Shown here: positions 1 through 11,744 of the stretch, in pieces
Layout: every line of letters begins with the position of its first letter
How positions within the stretch are numbered: the stretch's first letter is position 1
DNA from: Rhipicephalus microplus
Lineage: Eukaryota > Arthropoda > Arachnida > Ixodida > Ixodidae
Assembly: GCF_043290135.1 (NCBI RefSeq)
Contig: NC_134710.1
Span: forward strand, 320,546,017-320,610,016
Direction: 5' to 3'
DNA length: 64,000 nucleotides
The notes under the pieces: generated by a model
The model's database searches: none
Seen by the model: only the letters and a program-made list of their open reading frames with translations
What the model was told of the DNA's origin: nothing
Translations under genes and position numbers: made by a program

Positions 1-115
1 ACCCCACGCGCACGCACGACACCAGCGTGTGCCGTGGCGAGATTACGATGGCAGCGCCCCCAATAACAGCGACCTGCCGCTCGTGGGCCGGCTGCTGCAG
101 TTCGGGAACTTTTGA
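1..115 (+). CDS. C-terminal end of an unidentified gene (partial)
   Basis: Reading from base 2, the frame is open from the window edge to a TGA at 113-115 and gives about 37 residues ending in DLPLVGRLLQFGNF. Third codon positions are mostly G or C, as in VAChT and unlike the AT-rich DNA that follows. I see no convincing splice acceptor inside the segment, so the exon probably starts outside the window. I do not recognise the protein. The frame starting at base 3 is also open, to about 168, so the frame choice rests on codon composition and on the change to AT-rich DNA right after the stop. If real, this gene is convergent with VAChT. Confidence 0.4.
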   Translation, partial: PHAHARHQRVPWRDYDGSAPNNSDLPLVGRLLQFGNF

Positions 116-1460
116 CCAACACTGTGCGTCCTTGTTTTCACCTGCCTAGAACTTTTACTTCACCCCCATCCGCTTTTTTTTCGAACTTGGTTGAGGTTAC
201 GTCGAAACATGATATACTGAGTGGCATGGTAAAGGAAAGTGCTTTGCGAGTTTCCACACATGCTTTTGTTAGACATGATTGGAGACAGAAACATGTCTGA
301 AGAAATTTAGACCTGGAATACAAGTATTTATCACTCAGAAACTGACAGTTTTTTCCTGTTAACTTCAGCTTTGTCTGTGGTGAACTGTGAATTTCGAAGA
401 ACCATGTAACGCCTTCTGTCGAAACCGGGTAACACATTCAAATGGCATAAGCTTGAGAAAAGGGGGAGGGGCTGAGGGTCATGACGTTTGTCCTCTGCTA
501 CGTAGTTTTTTGTCTTTTTTTTACGCGTCGTTTCCTGACATTCAGCAGCTGCGAAGCAGAGTTTTGTAGTAAGCGTATGACAAAGAAGGACAGCTTTGTC
601 GGTTAGTCACGCTGCTTGAAATGGTTGGTGTGCCCAGGGCTGCGTCTGTACGACACCGAACGAAGCCCACGAACGGCCTACGTTCACGTGACTCGTTTCT
701 TTAATAACATTAAGGGAAACCTCGTGAGCCGTTCAGTAAGCAGTGCTGAGATGCGGACATTCACGCTGCCTAAACCAGCACGGAATTCGGAAATCATGAC
801 TTCGCAGAGAAAACAACGCGATAATACGCCACCGTGTCTACGACAGGACTGCGTGTATTATATGTGTCCAGAGTGTTTCGTTGTCATTCGGTGCCGCCGG
901 GGCCAATGGTGGGGAATGTACATTCCTCGCAGTCCCGAACGCAATCACTGAGCTAAGGGAGGTGCGTGGATGGGACACTGCTGATATGCATAGCCATCGT
1001 GTGGCAAGCTCCCTATATTTACTATTATAAACAACATGCCCATGAACATCGTTATTGTGCTTTCTTCTATTGAAAAAAAATCGTGGTTGCGATGCACAAG
1101 TGGTGGAGCGTTACTACCAAAAAAAAAAAAAAGCCTAATAAAGGAAACACGGATGCTTCTGAGCCCCTTTGGATCAATTTTTTTTTTGGAAGAGTAGCTG
1201 ACAATTAAGAACCTGCAGAAAAATTGAAAAAATAGGGTTGCGGGTCCGCGAGGTATGCTAAGCAGTTCCGTTTGCTCCAAAAGCAATAAGCTGTAGACTT
1301 TTTTTTTCTCTAACGAGGAACTTACTGTTAGAACCCACTTAACTTGCACTGAGTGTGATTGCGTGTCTTCAGCTCAAGTGTCATTTCTTCGGATAATCCT
1401 ATTGAAAGAGCACGAAACATTACGCTATCGTTGCAATAAAGCATTCACATTCCCTATGCG
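116..1460 (+). other. Putative 3' UTR with poly(A) signal
   Basis: AT-rich sequence follows the stop at 113-115 and has no recognisable coding content. The first clean plus-strand AATAAA lies at 1435-1440, about 1.3 kb after the stop, and would end a plausible 3' UTR. Several A- and T-runs (near 1073, 1120, 1178 and 1300) are unremarkable. The UTR call depends entirely on the preceding partial CDS being real. Confidence 0.3.
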
Positions 1461-1616
1461 AGTTCTCCCGCTTAGCCCTTAGGGATTGCATTCAAGCACC
1501 TGCTTACTAAAATTCGCTTTTTTTTTCTCTGTCGTAAAGCACGCTGGTTTTCGCTATGAACAAGAATGTCTCATTTACGTCCGTTTGTTCAAAAACGTAC
1601 GTAATACTGCTTCATT

Positions 1617-2421
1617 TTCTAAGGTCCTTGATTAGCGCGTAAAAATGTCAAACATTTGCCAATGTATCTATCAGTTTGAACAAAATGTTAAATACAACGC
1701 CTTCCTCATGACGCCTGGAAGTAGCTGCACACGACGTACCCTGCCTACCTTGCACACAAAAGTAGTTTGATGCTACGGGTGCTGTTTCTGAAAAAAAAAA
1801 AAGGTAAAGGAGGTGAGGAGATGAGTTTTGCGAGTTTTACTTTTGCATCCACTGTATCGTAAGCGGCATCAACGGACAACCTATCCGCTAGTGCTGCTGT
1901 CCCGAATTCTACGGTGCTCCATGCGGCTGTTTAGCTTGGAACCTTGAAATCGCCATAAGAGTAGAAAACAGAACACTGCAACATATCAAGAGCGCGCTAA
2001 TTAACCCTTCTAGAAACCACTTTTGCGAATGACCTTGCCCGAATGGATAGTGCGTGTCCCATTACCGAATAAGAAATGAGAAGACGGCGCAAAAAAAAAA
2101 AAAATTGTTTGAATGAGTGTGAGCGCTGTAGAATTTGGGACAGCAGCATTAGCGGATAGGTTGTCCGTTGATGCCGCTTACGATACAGTGGATGCAAAAG
2201 TAAAACTCGCAAAACTCATCTCCTCACCTCCTTTACCTTTTTTTTTTTCAGAAACAGCACCCGTAGCATCAAACTACTTTTGTGTGCAAGGAAGTCAGGG
2301 TACGCCATGTGCTGCTCCTTTGAGGCGTCATGAAGAAGACATTGTATTTCACTTTTGATCAAACTGATACAGACATTTGCAAATATTCGATATTTTTACG
2401 CGCTAATCAAGCACCTTAGAA
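1617..2421. repeat. Long imperfect inverted repeat, arms about 300 bp
   Basis: The left arm (about 1617-1921) reappears as its reverse complement at about 2120-2421, separated by a spacer of about 200 bp. Landmarks match in mirror order: GATTAGCGCGTAAAAATGTC at 1631, the CGTCATGA block, the A/T-run with ggtaaaggaggtgagga, and gcggcatcaacggacaacct against aggttgtccgttgatgccgc. Mismatches and small gaps suggest roughly 10-15% divergence, so it is not a recent assembly duplication. It is either a foldback element or two opposed copies of one unknown repeat. Short frames inside both arms are translations of the repeat. Confidence 0.8.
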
Positions 2422-2755
2422 AAATAAACTAGCCACTGTGAGTTTGACTTCGGGGCTTAAATAAAATATAGATTTATGATTAACGTCACATTTCATTAGC
2501 CATAAGTGCGGCGCCTCTGTCTAACTTAGAGCAAGAAAGAAAAAAAAAACAACGTTCATACTACCTTTAAATTTTGGTATTCTAATATCAAATAGAGGTA
2601 ACAGACAGAAAATCCGACCATAGCAAGATGAACTGTAGCACACCAGTCGCTAACGAAAATTCCAAAGGTTCAGGGGTGGAATCTTTTCCCGACTTTTAAA
2701 AGGCCGACGATACTAGGATTATCGACCATTCTTTCACATTAACTCTGTTCCTTCA
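2422..2755. other. AT-rich sequence, nothing recognised
   Basis: This lies between the inverted repeat and the first LINE. I see no motif, frame or repeat edge beyond an A-run near 2541. Confidence 0.5.
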
Positions 2756-4980
2756 ACAAAAATTCTTGCCAGGTCTCAACTGATATCGAAACATTATGGC
2801 ATGCGTTCAGGGATATCGTCTGGCAGTGCATTCACAAGTCAGTACCCAGTAAAACCCAAAAAGTTAAAGAAACGCAACCCATGGATAACGCGTGACGTAA
2901 TTCACGCAAAACGCAAAGGAAAGTGACTACGAAAATCACTGAAGAAGAAACTTACATCAACAAAAAACATGCTTGATGATGTTATAATTAGTCTGAAAGT
3001 AACCTGAAAGGCTGCAAGAGATAATTTGTTTTATCACAAACAGAATAACTTTACAAAAACATCACCTACAAAAGTCTGGAACTACTTCAATCCCAAGTCA
3101 TCGGATGAAAAAAGGGTTTCCCCGTGCGAAAGCCTAGCTAGTGCAAAATGCTCTTAATAATTATTTCAAATCAGTCTTCACAATTGATAATGGCAGTATT
3201 CCTCTTATGGATTCGTCTGCTAAGCGACACATTGAACCTATTACAATGACAGAGTCAGGTGTCCTTAATTATCTGCTTATATAATTGAGATGCCAAGAAA
3301 CGATCTGGGCCTGATTCCAAATGCATTTCCGATGACAAATGGTGAATAGGTTGCGAAGTATTTGTGTTTGATCTCTGACAAATCGCTATCAACTGGTAGG
3401 CTTCCAACGAATGGAAGACTGCAAGAAACACACCTGTACCCAAATCAGGAAGTAAGTATGATGCAGCTAATTTCAGCCCTATCTTTATAACATGCGCAGC
3501 TTCTAAAATACTAGAACACTTTTTTCTCAAATACACTATATTAGACACCGAATCTATCCCACCACTTTTCCGACATGGCCGTGGATTATTCACGGTTACT
3601 CAACTTTGGAAACTTGTCCACGACGTGTCCATGGACATTGATTCCAGAAAACAAATTGATCTTATACTATCAGACTTTTCGAAAGTCTTCGACCGAGGGA
3701 CACATCAGGAGTGAAATTATAAACTTAAGTTATTACTACGTAAATTGCCCCATATCTGATTGGATACCTGATCAATTATGGGATCGTTTACAGTTTGTTG
3801 AAGACGATGGCCAGTCGCCTGGTACTGCCGAAGTGATTTCCGATGTTCCACAAGGCTGTGTCCCTGCCCCGGCTCTTTTTTTAACATTAATCAACGACCT
3901 ACTTGCTAATATTCATGTCAACATCAGATTATTCGCAGATGACTGCATTATTTATAATTTGATTGAAACGCACGAAGATCACCTAGCCCTTGACTACGCT
4001 TTACAAACAGTAACAAATTGGTGCTACGATTGGCAAATTATTTTAAATGCGAAACAATTAACCCTTCTCATTGTCTCGAGGAAAAAGAATAAATTGTTAT
4101 ACCCGTATAAAATTCATGGCACTGTATTAAGTGCTGTCAGTGAACATAAATACCTGGGGTTAACTATATCTGAGGACATTAAATGAATTAGTCACATAAA
4201 CAACGTAACAGCGACCGTGCTCAAATGACTCGTTTTCATCCAATGCCACCATCGATTAGCCCCTACAGATACCAAACTCCTGGCTTATAACGTATTCATT
4301 AAACCAATACTAGAATACGCAAACATTGTATGGTTTCCTTTTTTCTAAACAAGACATCTCTAAACGTGAAGGCGTACAAAGTAAGGCAATAAGGTTCATT
4401 TATAAAAAAAATACGGGCTCCATGTTTCACCTTCTGCATTTATAGAAAGTGGTATAGATTCGCTCAAGCACCGAGCTAAAATAGCTAGAATTAAACTCAT
4501 GTACTTACTTATTCATAATAAAGTGAATACTGATGTCACGCACCTCTAGCAAGTTTACAAACACAACCTACATGACATAATCATACTGAGATGCTAACGG
4601 AATACACCTTTCATGCAGACTGTTTCAAAAATTATTTTTTTCCATTGGCCATAAGATAATGGAATAACCTTCCCCAACACATCATAGAAAGCACACCACT
4701 AACACAGTTCCTAAACGCTCTTGAATTGAACCTTGAATTCTTCAAAACATTTGTTTTCTCATTCTTTGTTTTTTTCTTTTGCCTCTTATTGACATGTGAC
4801 TTATTGAGAGTGTTTTTTTTTCTCATTCACATGCTACCAATTGTTTTGCACTTTTTTTGTAGCTACTTATTACTGCCACTGTATCACAATTTGTCAAATT
4901 TGTATTGAAGTAGTGTATATGCCTTCCTGCTATGATTCTTTTGGAATTAGCAATATTTTCAAAATAAATAAAATAAATAA
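2756..4980 (+). mobile_element. Decayed non-LTR retrotransposon (LINE), copy A
   Basis: Fragments of one LINE polyprotein can be read in shifting plus frames. A linker ahead of the RT is readable near 2850-2930 (VPSKTQK in one frame, then NPWITRDVIHAKRKG in another, showing a frameshift). RT motifs follow at 3840-4170: VPQGC, LINDL, the catalytic block IRLFADDC, and HKYLGLTISED. Post-RT residues decay up to about 4730. The copy ends in an AATAAA-type tail at 4960-4980. The 5' end with endonuclease is not seen. The layout and tail resemble the copy at 59.9-62.15 kb, but the sequences are too different to be one recent family. The clade (CR1/L2 or Jockey) is not resolved. Confidence 0.85.
3575..4186 (+). 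pseudogene. Reverse transcriptase fragment of LINE copy A
   Basis: This is the longest open stretch of copy A. Its C-terminal two thirds carry RT palm motifs: VPQG, then a loop with LINDL, then FADD (the YxDD-equivalent catalytic aspartates), then NWCYDWQIILNAKQ and YLGLTIS. The N-terminal part reads poorly as RT because the true frame shifts there. The copy is stop-interrupted and cannot encode a working enzyme. Confidence 0.8.
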
Positions 4981-7258
4981 ACTTTTATGCCTTCTTATCT
5001 CATTTTTATCCATCCTTCAACGACATGGCCGTCCTTTTAGCGCAATTTCTTTTTCCACTTGTAATCATGATCTGAGCAGCCCAGTTTGTGTACCCTACAA
5101 CAATCGAAATTTACGTTCTTTATGCGTATTCATTTCTTATAATAACGGGCTGATCTAGGTAAAGAAGTAAAAACGAATAAACATAGCTTTTATAACAACG
5201 CCTTTAACGCAAGCATTAACTCTTTTCAAGTGTTCTGCATTAACGCTCGAACCAGGAACCCTATAGCTGATTAGGCAAAACTTTGAGCAAAAATAAACGA
5301 GACAGGACCATGAAATAAAAAAAAAACTTACACAGCACAAGCGCTAACTCGACACTAATCCTATAAAGGTTGTTCAAGTAAAGAAATTGTCCGTATGCAT
5401 GCGCCTGCTTTAACATCGACCGCTAATCAATTGGAGCATGTCTGTTAAAGTAATTATTCATGCATGCATGCCCTTGAATATTAAAAAAGTTGCACGTATA
5501 CTTAACTAATGATCAGGGTCTGTCACAAGAACACATCACTTTATATCCCGCCAATTAAACTTAGCAGGCTCTGCCGATATATGCGTTCTATAGACTTATA
5601 TTGCAGGAGGCCTTTCATCTAAAAAAAAATTATCCAAGACAGGCACGCCAAAAGACTACGAACCTCATTGAATACGCTGTGTGAAGAAAAAGATGATAAT
5701 TAATCAAGGGCCCCAATTCCCGTACATTGCTGCTGGTGCATTCTCCTTGCGCTCAGCTTGTATACGCAAGCCAGGTAAATGAGAGAGGCGGGGTGAAAAA
5801 AGCATCAACAAAATTCACTGCAGTGAAACCACTAGAAAAGCTGACGTTCCGTAAAATGCGATCAGTATACATCTTTATGACTTGGTATTCTCGCACATTA
5901 TCATAATAGCCCCCATTTCTGACATCTTTTTTAGCACCGCAGACGCAGCCTGTGAGGGAAGTCCTATCAACTGGGCTCACTCAAGAGAAATATAACCTTT
6001 GTGTGGTTACACGTTTCATCTGTGTGTTTTCATCTGTACGAAACGCTGTCCTGTACCGAGTACCACCGTGCCACCTAGTGTAAGTAGACAAAAATGAGCC
6101 CATACCGCGTGACAGGATTGAGACAAAGCATTTTTCTGTCCAATTCTTTTCGTGCTTGATGATAACATTTTCCGAAGTCGTAAGGGTAGCGATGTGCGGC
6201 GATCCAAAAGAAAAGAGAAACCCTGTCACAACGGAGTGGCTTTTCGAGCATGCGCATCATCCGCAGGGCTTTCAACAACAATACGCTAAAGAGAAGGCCA
6301 CAGCAATACTGGACCACGTTAGTTGAATTCACGCGAGTGAGAAAAAAGTTTGAGATCCTAATTATTAACAATATTTTTCAGAAAATAATCTTAAGAAGAC
6401 CATGGTGATAACACTAATTGATCTCATGTGCCCAAACCACTATGTTTCAAGAGCGCCTACCGTTACTTTATGAGCTGTGCCATTACACGATTTCTAACAA
6501 ACGCAATATTGAATTTCAAACCACGTGCGCATGAAGTTCAAAATAGTGGAATGCTGGGCCAGTACTTCCACATCACAAGCGTGTGTTTCTCGTTGCATTT
6601 CATAACGTTATATAGTAAATCAGTGTATTAAAAGGTATTTTGTGTTTTTCCATGTCATTTGAAGTGCATGTTCTGCAAACGATCCTCTCAAGCCTGGTGG
6701 AGGTCATCGGTGGTTATTGTTCCCAGAAGGAAGAGTTATTGCGGGGCAGAACCATGCTTGGCATCTGCATTGGCGCGTTGCACCACGACCTTTACTAGAG
6801 GCTGCTTGTAACAGAGTGTCTCTGGCCGACGCAGCGGGGGACATCACCATATGCCACGACACTACTACTGAATGAACACGTTTTTCAATCCGTACCACTC
6901 TGTTACCATGGCCTGCTGTCACACGCAGAAACAAGTCTAGCTTTTCAAGTGGTCTTAGTCATTTACTATGGTTCTCATCTCGCGAATGAACGAGGGAAAA
7001 AAATTGTTACGCTAACACTGCAGCCATGACCGCTTTCTTTCGTTAATGCTTCCATTTCAATACCCTAAAGGTAGGAGTGTCTAGAAGTACACACATGTGC
7101 GCACCAGGCGAAACAAAAGAATCACCAAGCAGTCAGCACGTCACTCGGAGTCACCCTCTTCCTCTCACACAGGAGCTGATGAACATCACCTCCGCAGAGA
7201 GCCGTCCGAAACGTCGAAGATGTGCACATGCGGCATCTACACGGCAGAAAGGGATGCT
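4981..7258. other. Sequence downstream of VAChT, no gene recognised
   Basis: This interval should include the VAChT 3' UTR and, by animal precedent, the start of ChAT coding exons on the minus strand. I recognise no ChAT motif. No clean minus-strand AATAAA (TTTATT on plus) stands out just below 7259. A short module at 5275-5352 (AACGAGACAGGACCATGAAA, an A-run, then CACAGCACAAGCGCT) resembles pieces of the foldback sequences at 36.2, 36.8 and 47.66 kb. Frames around 6704-6934 are open on both strands but match nothing I know. Confidence 0.5.
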
Positions 7259-8995
7259 TCACTCGAGGTCACCCTCTTCTTCCTCGGAGCTAGTGATCAT
7301 CATTTCCATGTCCGAAGATCTGTACCCTCTGACGCGCACGTGCTTCTTCGCGGCGGGACGCTTATGCGGAGGTCGTTGTTGCTGCTGGTGCTGTGGTGCC
7401 TGTACCTTTCCTGCAGTCGGAATTTGCTGGGGCTGGTGTTGCTGTTGAGGTTGTCCATGTGCAGAAGCGACGGTTACACCTTCCATAAAGGAGGTCTGTT
7501 GCACGTGATTCGTCACTGGTAGTGGATCTGCTGCACCGTCTTGAAGCCTGTAGGTCTGATACTCCTTGGCTGGAGGGTCCTGCATCAATATGTTGGCCTC
7601 GCTCTCGAATGGCTTGTAGTCGTAGATGTGTCTCAGCGACATAAGCAGTGGGCAGTAGAGAAGATTAGACAAGGCTATGAAGATGTTGAGTGCCGTAAAT
7701 CCAATGCTCTCGACAATACCGCCAGCGATGATGGGGCCGATGGCGTACGCCAGCGAGTACGAGATGTCAGCGATGGCGTAAATGGAGCCGTAGACAGACA
7801 CGTAACGCACGTCGACCAGGTATCCCAGCGTGGGCAGCAGGGAGGTGTCGACCTGGGCGATGCCAAAACATATGCCCGAGAGGGGTATGATGAGCACCCA
7901 GTAGGAGCGGGCGAAGGGCACGATAAAGCTGCTGAGCCCTTCAAGCGCTAGGCCAAAGCAAGCGATAGCCCATTGGTATTGTGGGTACTGGCGTGCCATG
8001 CGCACTGTCAAGTAAACGCCCGCCACGTGCGGGAAGAAAGCTGGCAACCAAATAAGGCCAATCTGCCAGTCGTCAACGTGCATATTATCCTTCATCCAGA
8101 TGGAGATGGTTGGTTCAAGGAAGGCCAGTGACACGTTGGACATCATAAGTGCCCCAGCAGCCACTGCGATGTACGGGTCGATGAACAGGCGCCAGATGGG
8201 TGTGCCAGCGGGCCGTTCGACGCCCATTGCACGCATTTGCTGCTTCACGGGCTGCATCACGAACAACAGGAGGATGCCGTCGATGAGCGAGACGAGAGAG
8301 AGGATGATAAATGGAACCTCTTTTCCTGCAAATTCGTAGAGGAGACCACCGAATGGTGGGGCGACGAGGCATCCAAAGGAAATAAACGCCAGGGCTATGC
8401 CAAGCGCTTTGGTTCGTTCAGACTCCTCAGTGAATCGATCAGCAATCATAGCAAGTCCAGAAGTGTCCGCAAAAGCAGAGCCAACACCCTGGAGGCTTCT
8501 GGCAAAAAACAGTACGCCATAGCTCTTTCCGCAGGCAAATATAGCCGTGGACAGGAACATGATGCTGAGACCGAACATCATGGGAATGTCATAGCCAATC
8601 CTGTCGATTAGGGCCCCTGAAAACGGGTTTATAAACAGCTGAACGATGGCCTTGGAGGCGAAGAGAACGCCAACTGCTGACTCTTCGCCTTCGTAGACGA
8701 TGTGACCCCCCGTGCGACGCCACTCGGTGCGGTTGGTGACCACGCCATTCACGGTGGCATTCACCACATACGAGGACATGTTGCCTCCCTCGGTGTGCGT
8801 GTACCAGGCGTCGATGCTGCGCAGGTACTGCGGGATGATCGGCACGATGACCATGTACAGCATGTTGTCCAGCAGCAGGGCCACGCACACAATGATGAGG
8901 ATGAGCCGCCTCTGGCTCTTGGGCTCCTCGATTTTGTCGTTGATCCGGCGCCATAGCTGCGACGTGTCTTGGTTGATGAATGGCAACACCGCCAT
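7259..8995 (-). CDS. VAChT: Vesicular acetylcholine transporter (VAChT)
   Basis: 578-residue proton/acetylcholine antiporter of the SLC18 family (major facilitator superfamily), which loads acetylcholine into synaptic vesicles. The N-terminus MAVLPFINQD matches the short arthropod start and the ATG has a strong context (GCAGCC before ATGG); the longer frame upstream opens only with GTG. Twelve membrane segments are readable, from residues 31-53 to 433-452. Hallmarks are LLDNMLYMVIVPIIP in TM1 (D43), FASKAIVQL (K115), FADTSGLAMIAD (D177), QVDTSLLPTL (D383) and AIADISYS (D410), which by context correspond to the charged residues studied in mammals (D46, K131, D193, D398, D425). The lumenal loop has three N-glycosylation sites (N72, N79, N88). 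The cytosolic tail holds SEANILM, a dileucine-like sorting signal, then a Gln-rich stretch (515-540), a basic patch and an acidic end (EEEEGDLE). The coding region has no intron, as in other animals. Confidence 0.97.
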   Translation of the reverse strand: MAVLPFINQDTSQLWRRINDKIEEPKSQRRLILIIVCVALLLDNMLYMVIVPIIPQYLRSIDAWYTHTEGGNMSSYVVNATVNGVVTNRTEWRRTGGHIVYEGEESAVGVLFASKAIVQLFINPFSGALIDRIGYDIPMMFGLSIMFLSTAIFACGKSYGVLFFARSLQGVGSAFADTSGLAMIADRFTEESERTKALGIALAFISFGCLVAPPFGGLLYEFAGKEVPFIILSLVSLIDGILLLFVMQPVKQQMRAMGVERPAGTPIWRLFIDPYIAVAAGALMMSNVSLAFLEPTISIWMKDNMHVDDWQIGLIWLPAFFPHVAGVYLTVRMARQYPQYQWAIACFGLALEGLSSFIVPFARSYWVLIIPLSGICFGIAQVDTSLLPTLGYLVDVRYVSVYGSIYAIADISYSLAYAIGPIIAGGIVESIGFTALNIFIALSNLLYCPLLMSLRHIYDYKPFESEANILMQDPPAKEYQTYRLQDGAADPLPVTNHVQQTSFMEGVTVASAHGQPQQQHQPQQIPTAGKVQAPQHQQQQRPPHKRPAAKKHVRVRGYRSSDMEMMITSSEEEEGDLE

Positions 8996-9314
8996 GGCTG
9001 CTGCTGGCCGTGCCCGCAGGAGCCGCCCGTGCAGCAGCCACCGCCTCAGCCGCCGCCCTCCGCCTCGGCTGTTCCCTTGGGGACAGAGACGGGACAGACA
9101 GAGACAGACATGAGGGCCTCGGCATGGGCCAGGAGGGACGCCTACAGCACGAGGTGGAGGGCGGCGTGGCACGGCGGCGGCCTGCGGGCGATCCCCGAGG
9201 CTCGACGAGCGTTTGCTCCTCCTCACTTAGCGTTAAGGCCTGCGCGGCGTGAAACACCGCAGCCATCGGGGACAGCTTGCCAGGTCCCAGCCAAGCCGCC
9301 CTCTCTCTTGTGCA
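8996..9314 (-). promoter_or_regulatory. VAChT 5' leader with possible splice acceptor
   Basis: The GC-rich minus-strand sequence before the ATG is continuous with the frame but has no in-frame ATG, so it is probably 5' UTR. In minus orientation a pyrimidine-leaning stretch ends in gttcttgtcacag with AG at 9315-9316, giving a candidate acceptor with the exon starting at 9314. This would fit the usual arrangement in which VAChT mRNA is spliced from a distant upstream non-coding exon. The acceptor is a weak by-eye call. Confidence 0.3.
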
Positions 9315-11744
9315 CTGTGACAAGAACACTACAAAGCACAATGCACTACGATTCGAGCCGATACCACAGAAGAACAGGAAGGCCACTTTTCCCAGCAAGT
9401 GTGCCAAGCGTAGCATATTGACTACGCTGCATTATACGCCATCTGCTACGAGGCCTTCTCACTGCTCAATAAAAGGCTGCGGGATCAGCATTTTTCAAGA
9501 CCGTATAGTAATCATGGCCGTCACTCGATCACGATCCCGTTATGTCCCGGAAAATACACCATGTAACCTATGGTTTTGACCACATTCCGTTTTTGTGCAG
9601 CGGTACTTCACAGCTATGAAAAAAAACATACGGTACTGCAAAGGGACTAATGAAAAACGTTGTGCTTTGATCTGCAACGCAGCAGCATTTTTTTTCGCAC
9701 ATTCGTCATAAGCATATATATAAGGTGATGATAGCTTATCTCTCCTGAGAGCCTCGATCTAACATTCTTTGTAGGTGTTCTGAGTCGTAAATGTTCTGGA
9801 CAGCGAAATATAATATATAATAAATTATAGTTTTAATGTGTAACTACGGGAGGAAGTGGCGATATTTTAAGTAACAAAGCCGTCTGCTGTATTTGTGCTC
9901 AAGATAAGCATATTCCAGCTTCAATAAAGTGTGCACTTTGACACACGTAATACGCTGACGGTGTCGTCACCTCGCCGTTGCAGTATTAAGCATAGGCGGT
10001 GTTTATCTGATGCGCAGCATAGCTCTTTTTCTGTCCCCCCCTCCCCCCCACAACGTGTGAGGCAACAAACCGGGCGCCACCTGGCTAAACTGCCTGTCTT
10101 TCCCTTGGCTTTCTCTTTCACCTTTGCACAACTACAATGTCTCAGTACAAAATTTATTGTTTCAGAAGTTCCTTTTTTTTTTGCAGCCGTTTATTATGCA
10201 CTTGCGAATGTAAATATACAATCACTTGGAAGAGCAGCTTCGACAGGCACTGCAAACTTCTGAATAAATGCGATTACGAGCTGAGAAACTTCTCGCCAAT
10301 CTGAAAATACTTGTTGCACCGCCTGTGGACCACACTGAATGAAATACAGCTAGCAACCGAGAACGGTGCGATTGACTCATCAAGTGGTCTTCCTCGCCGT
10401 ACCCATCCCTCCCTTTCCTCTCTGAAAAGTTGAAAGAAATGGAAGACAAAGATTCCAGCATGCTTATCGTCGAAATCAAAATCCAACCAGAGGCAATCCA
10501 AATTAAATGCGCCCCTCACGAACCTCGCAGACACACGCCAGAACCATTGAGGCCTAGCCAGCGTACGAGAAACCGGAAGGACTCGCCTGTCACGCGCTTC
10601 AGTATATACGAGGCTCGCTGGCGCGAAGATCCCCCCCCTCCCCAACATCGACCTTTAATGCTTCTCCCAAAGTGGTTGCGGGGTACCGTTTCGGCCCTGA
10701 ATTTGTTCGCCCCAGCTGTAGCGGCGTCCCCTCTCCGTCCGCGTTAAATATTCAGTAGCTCATGGAGGGAAGCAAGTGGGAGCCTCTGTCGGTCGCTCCT
10801 TAATAGGCTAAATTAGTCCCCAACGTAGCAGGCTGTCCCTCAGGAATGGCAATTTTGTGCGAATATCCTGTGAGCATCACGCGAGTGTCCAAGCGTATGG
10901 CACGGCCCGGAATCGCGAGGTTGAAGAAACAGCTCTCACTTCGTCAGCAGACTTGACTTAAACAAAGCACAGATGAAAATTGGGCCTACACCTCTATACT
11001 CTTGTTTTTATTTTCCTTCTTTATTAATAAATGGGTAACTGCACGATTGGAGAAAATGGAAATAAATCTGGGTGGCGTGTCCACATCAAGTGGCAACTTC
11101 TGGAAACATTGTTTCACAGTGTGACCCATCGCTATAAAGGCGGATAGTGAAGGATAAAATAAAGGCAGCTTTAGAAACACGCTCGGAATAACAAACCGTA
11201 AACAAAGTCTGCGGAGCGCTTTAATATATGTATGAGGGCTGTAGGTTTGGAAATGTCCAGGGATAAGCAATACTTTGCGAAAATATTGCATGGATGTGTG
11301 CAATAATACTGCAATATAAAGTGGAACGACTACAATAAGTTCTTGGGGTTCCACATGCCAAAACATAGATATAATTATCATGGTTATGGCACGTAAGATC
11401 CCCGCAGTTGGGTGTTCTGAGGCGCCGATATGTTGAGGATGTCGCTATATAGGCGTCGATGGTCATTCAAGTTACATGACTACTGCAATATTTTACTATA
11501 CTCAGTTATGATCGACAGTATGATGCTCTATCAGTGGAGCTGTGCTATCGAAACAAAAATGAAGGTGATTGTTGTGATACCGCAACTTGACAGTGGTGCG
11601 TTTTCGCATTGCTACGATTTTTTTATCACAAAGAGGAAACTAAAAAATGCCTCATGTGACCTTGTATTTATCCAACACTCTATAAATAGAAAAAAAAACC
11701 AACTGTTTCAAAGAAAAGTTGTTGCTTCAAGTTGAGATAAAATA
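9315..11744. other. Intergenic or intronic sequence, no gene recognised
   Basis: Mixed composition with moderately GC-rich patches near 9990-10110 and 10480-10740. Open frames here exist on both strands at similar lengths and show no protein I recognise. If VAChT has a distant first exon, this is its intron. Confidence 0.45.

Noticed and set aside
2113..2358. 81-codon frame in the inverted repeat
   Set aside because: It is part of the right arm of the repeat, and the left arm has frame-breaking differences.
6704..6934. Minus-strand frame just downstream of VAChT as a ChAT exon
   Set aside because: No ChAT motif and no clear splice sites; the plus strand is equally open.
8996..9226. N-terminal extension of VAChT (77 residues, Arg/Pro-rich)
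   Set aside because: It opens with GTG, there is no in-frame ATG, and known VAChT proteins start near the MAVLPFINQD position, so it is read as 5' UTR.
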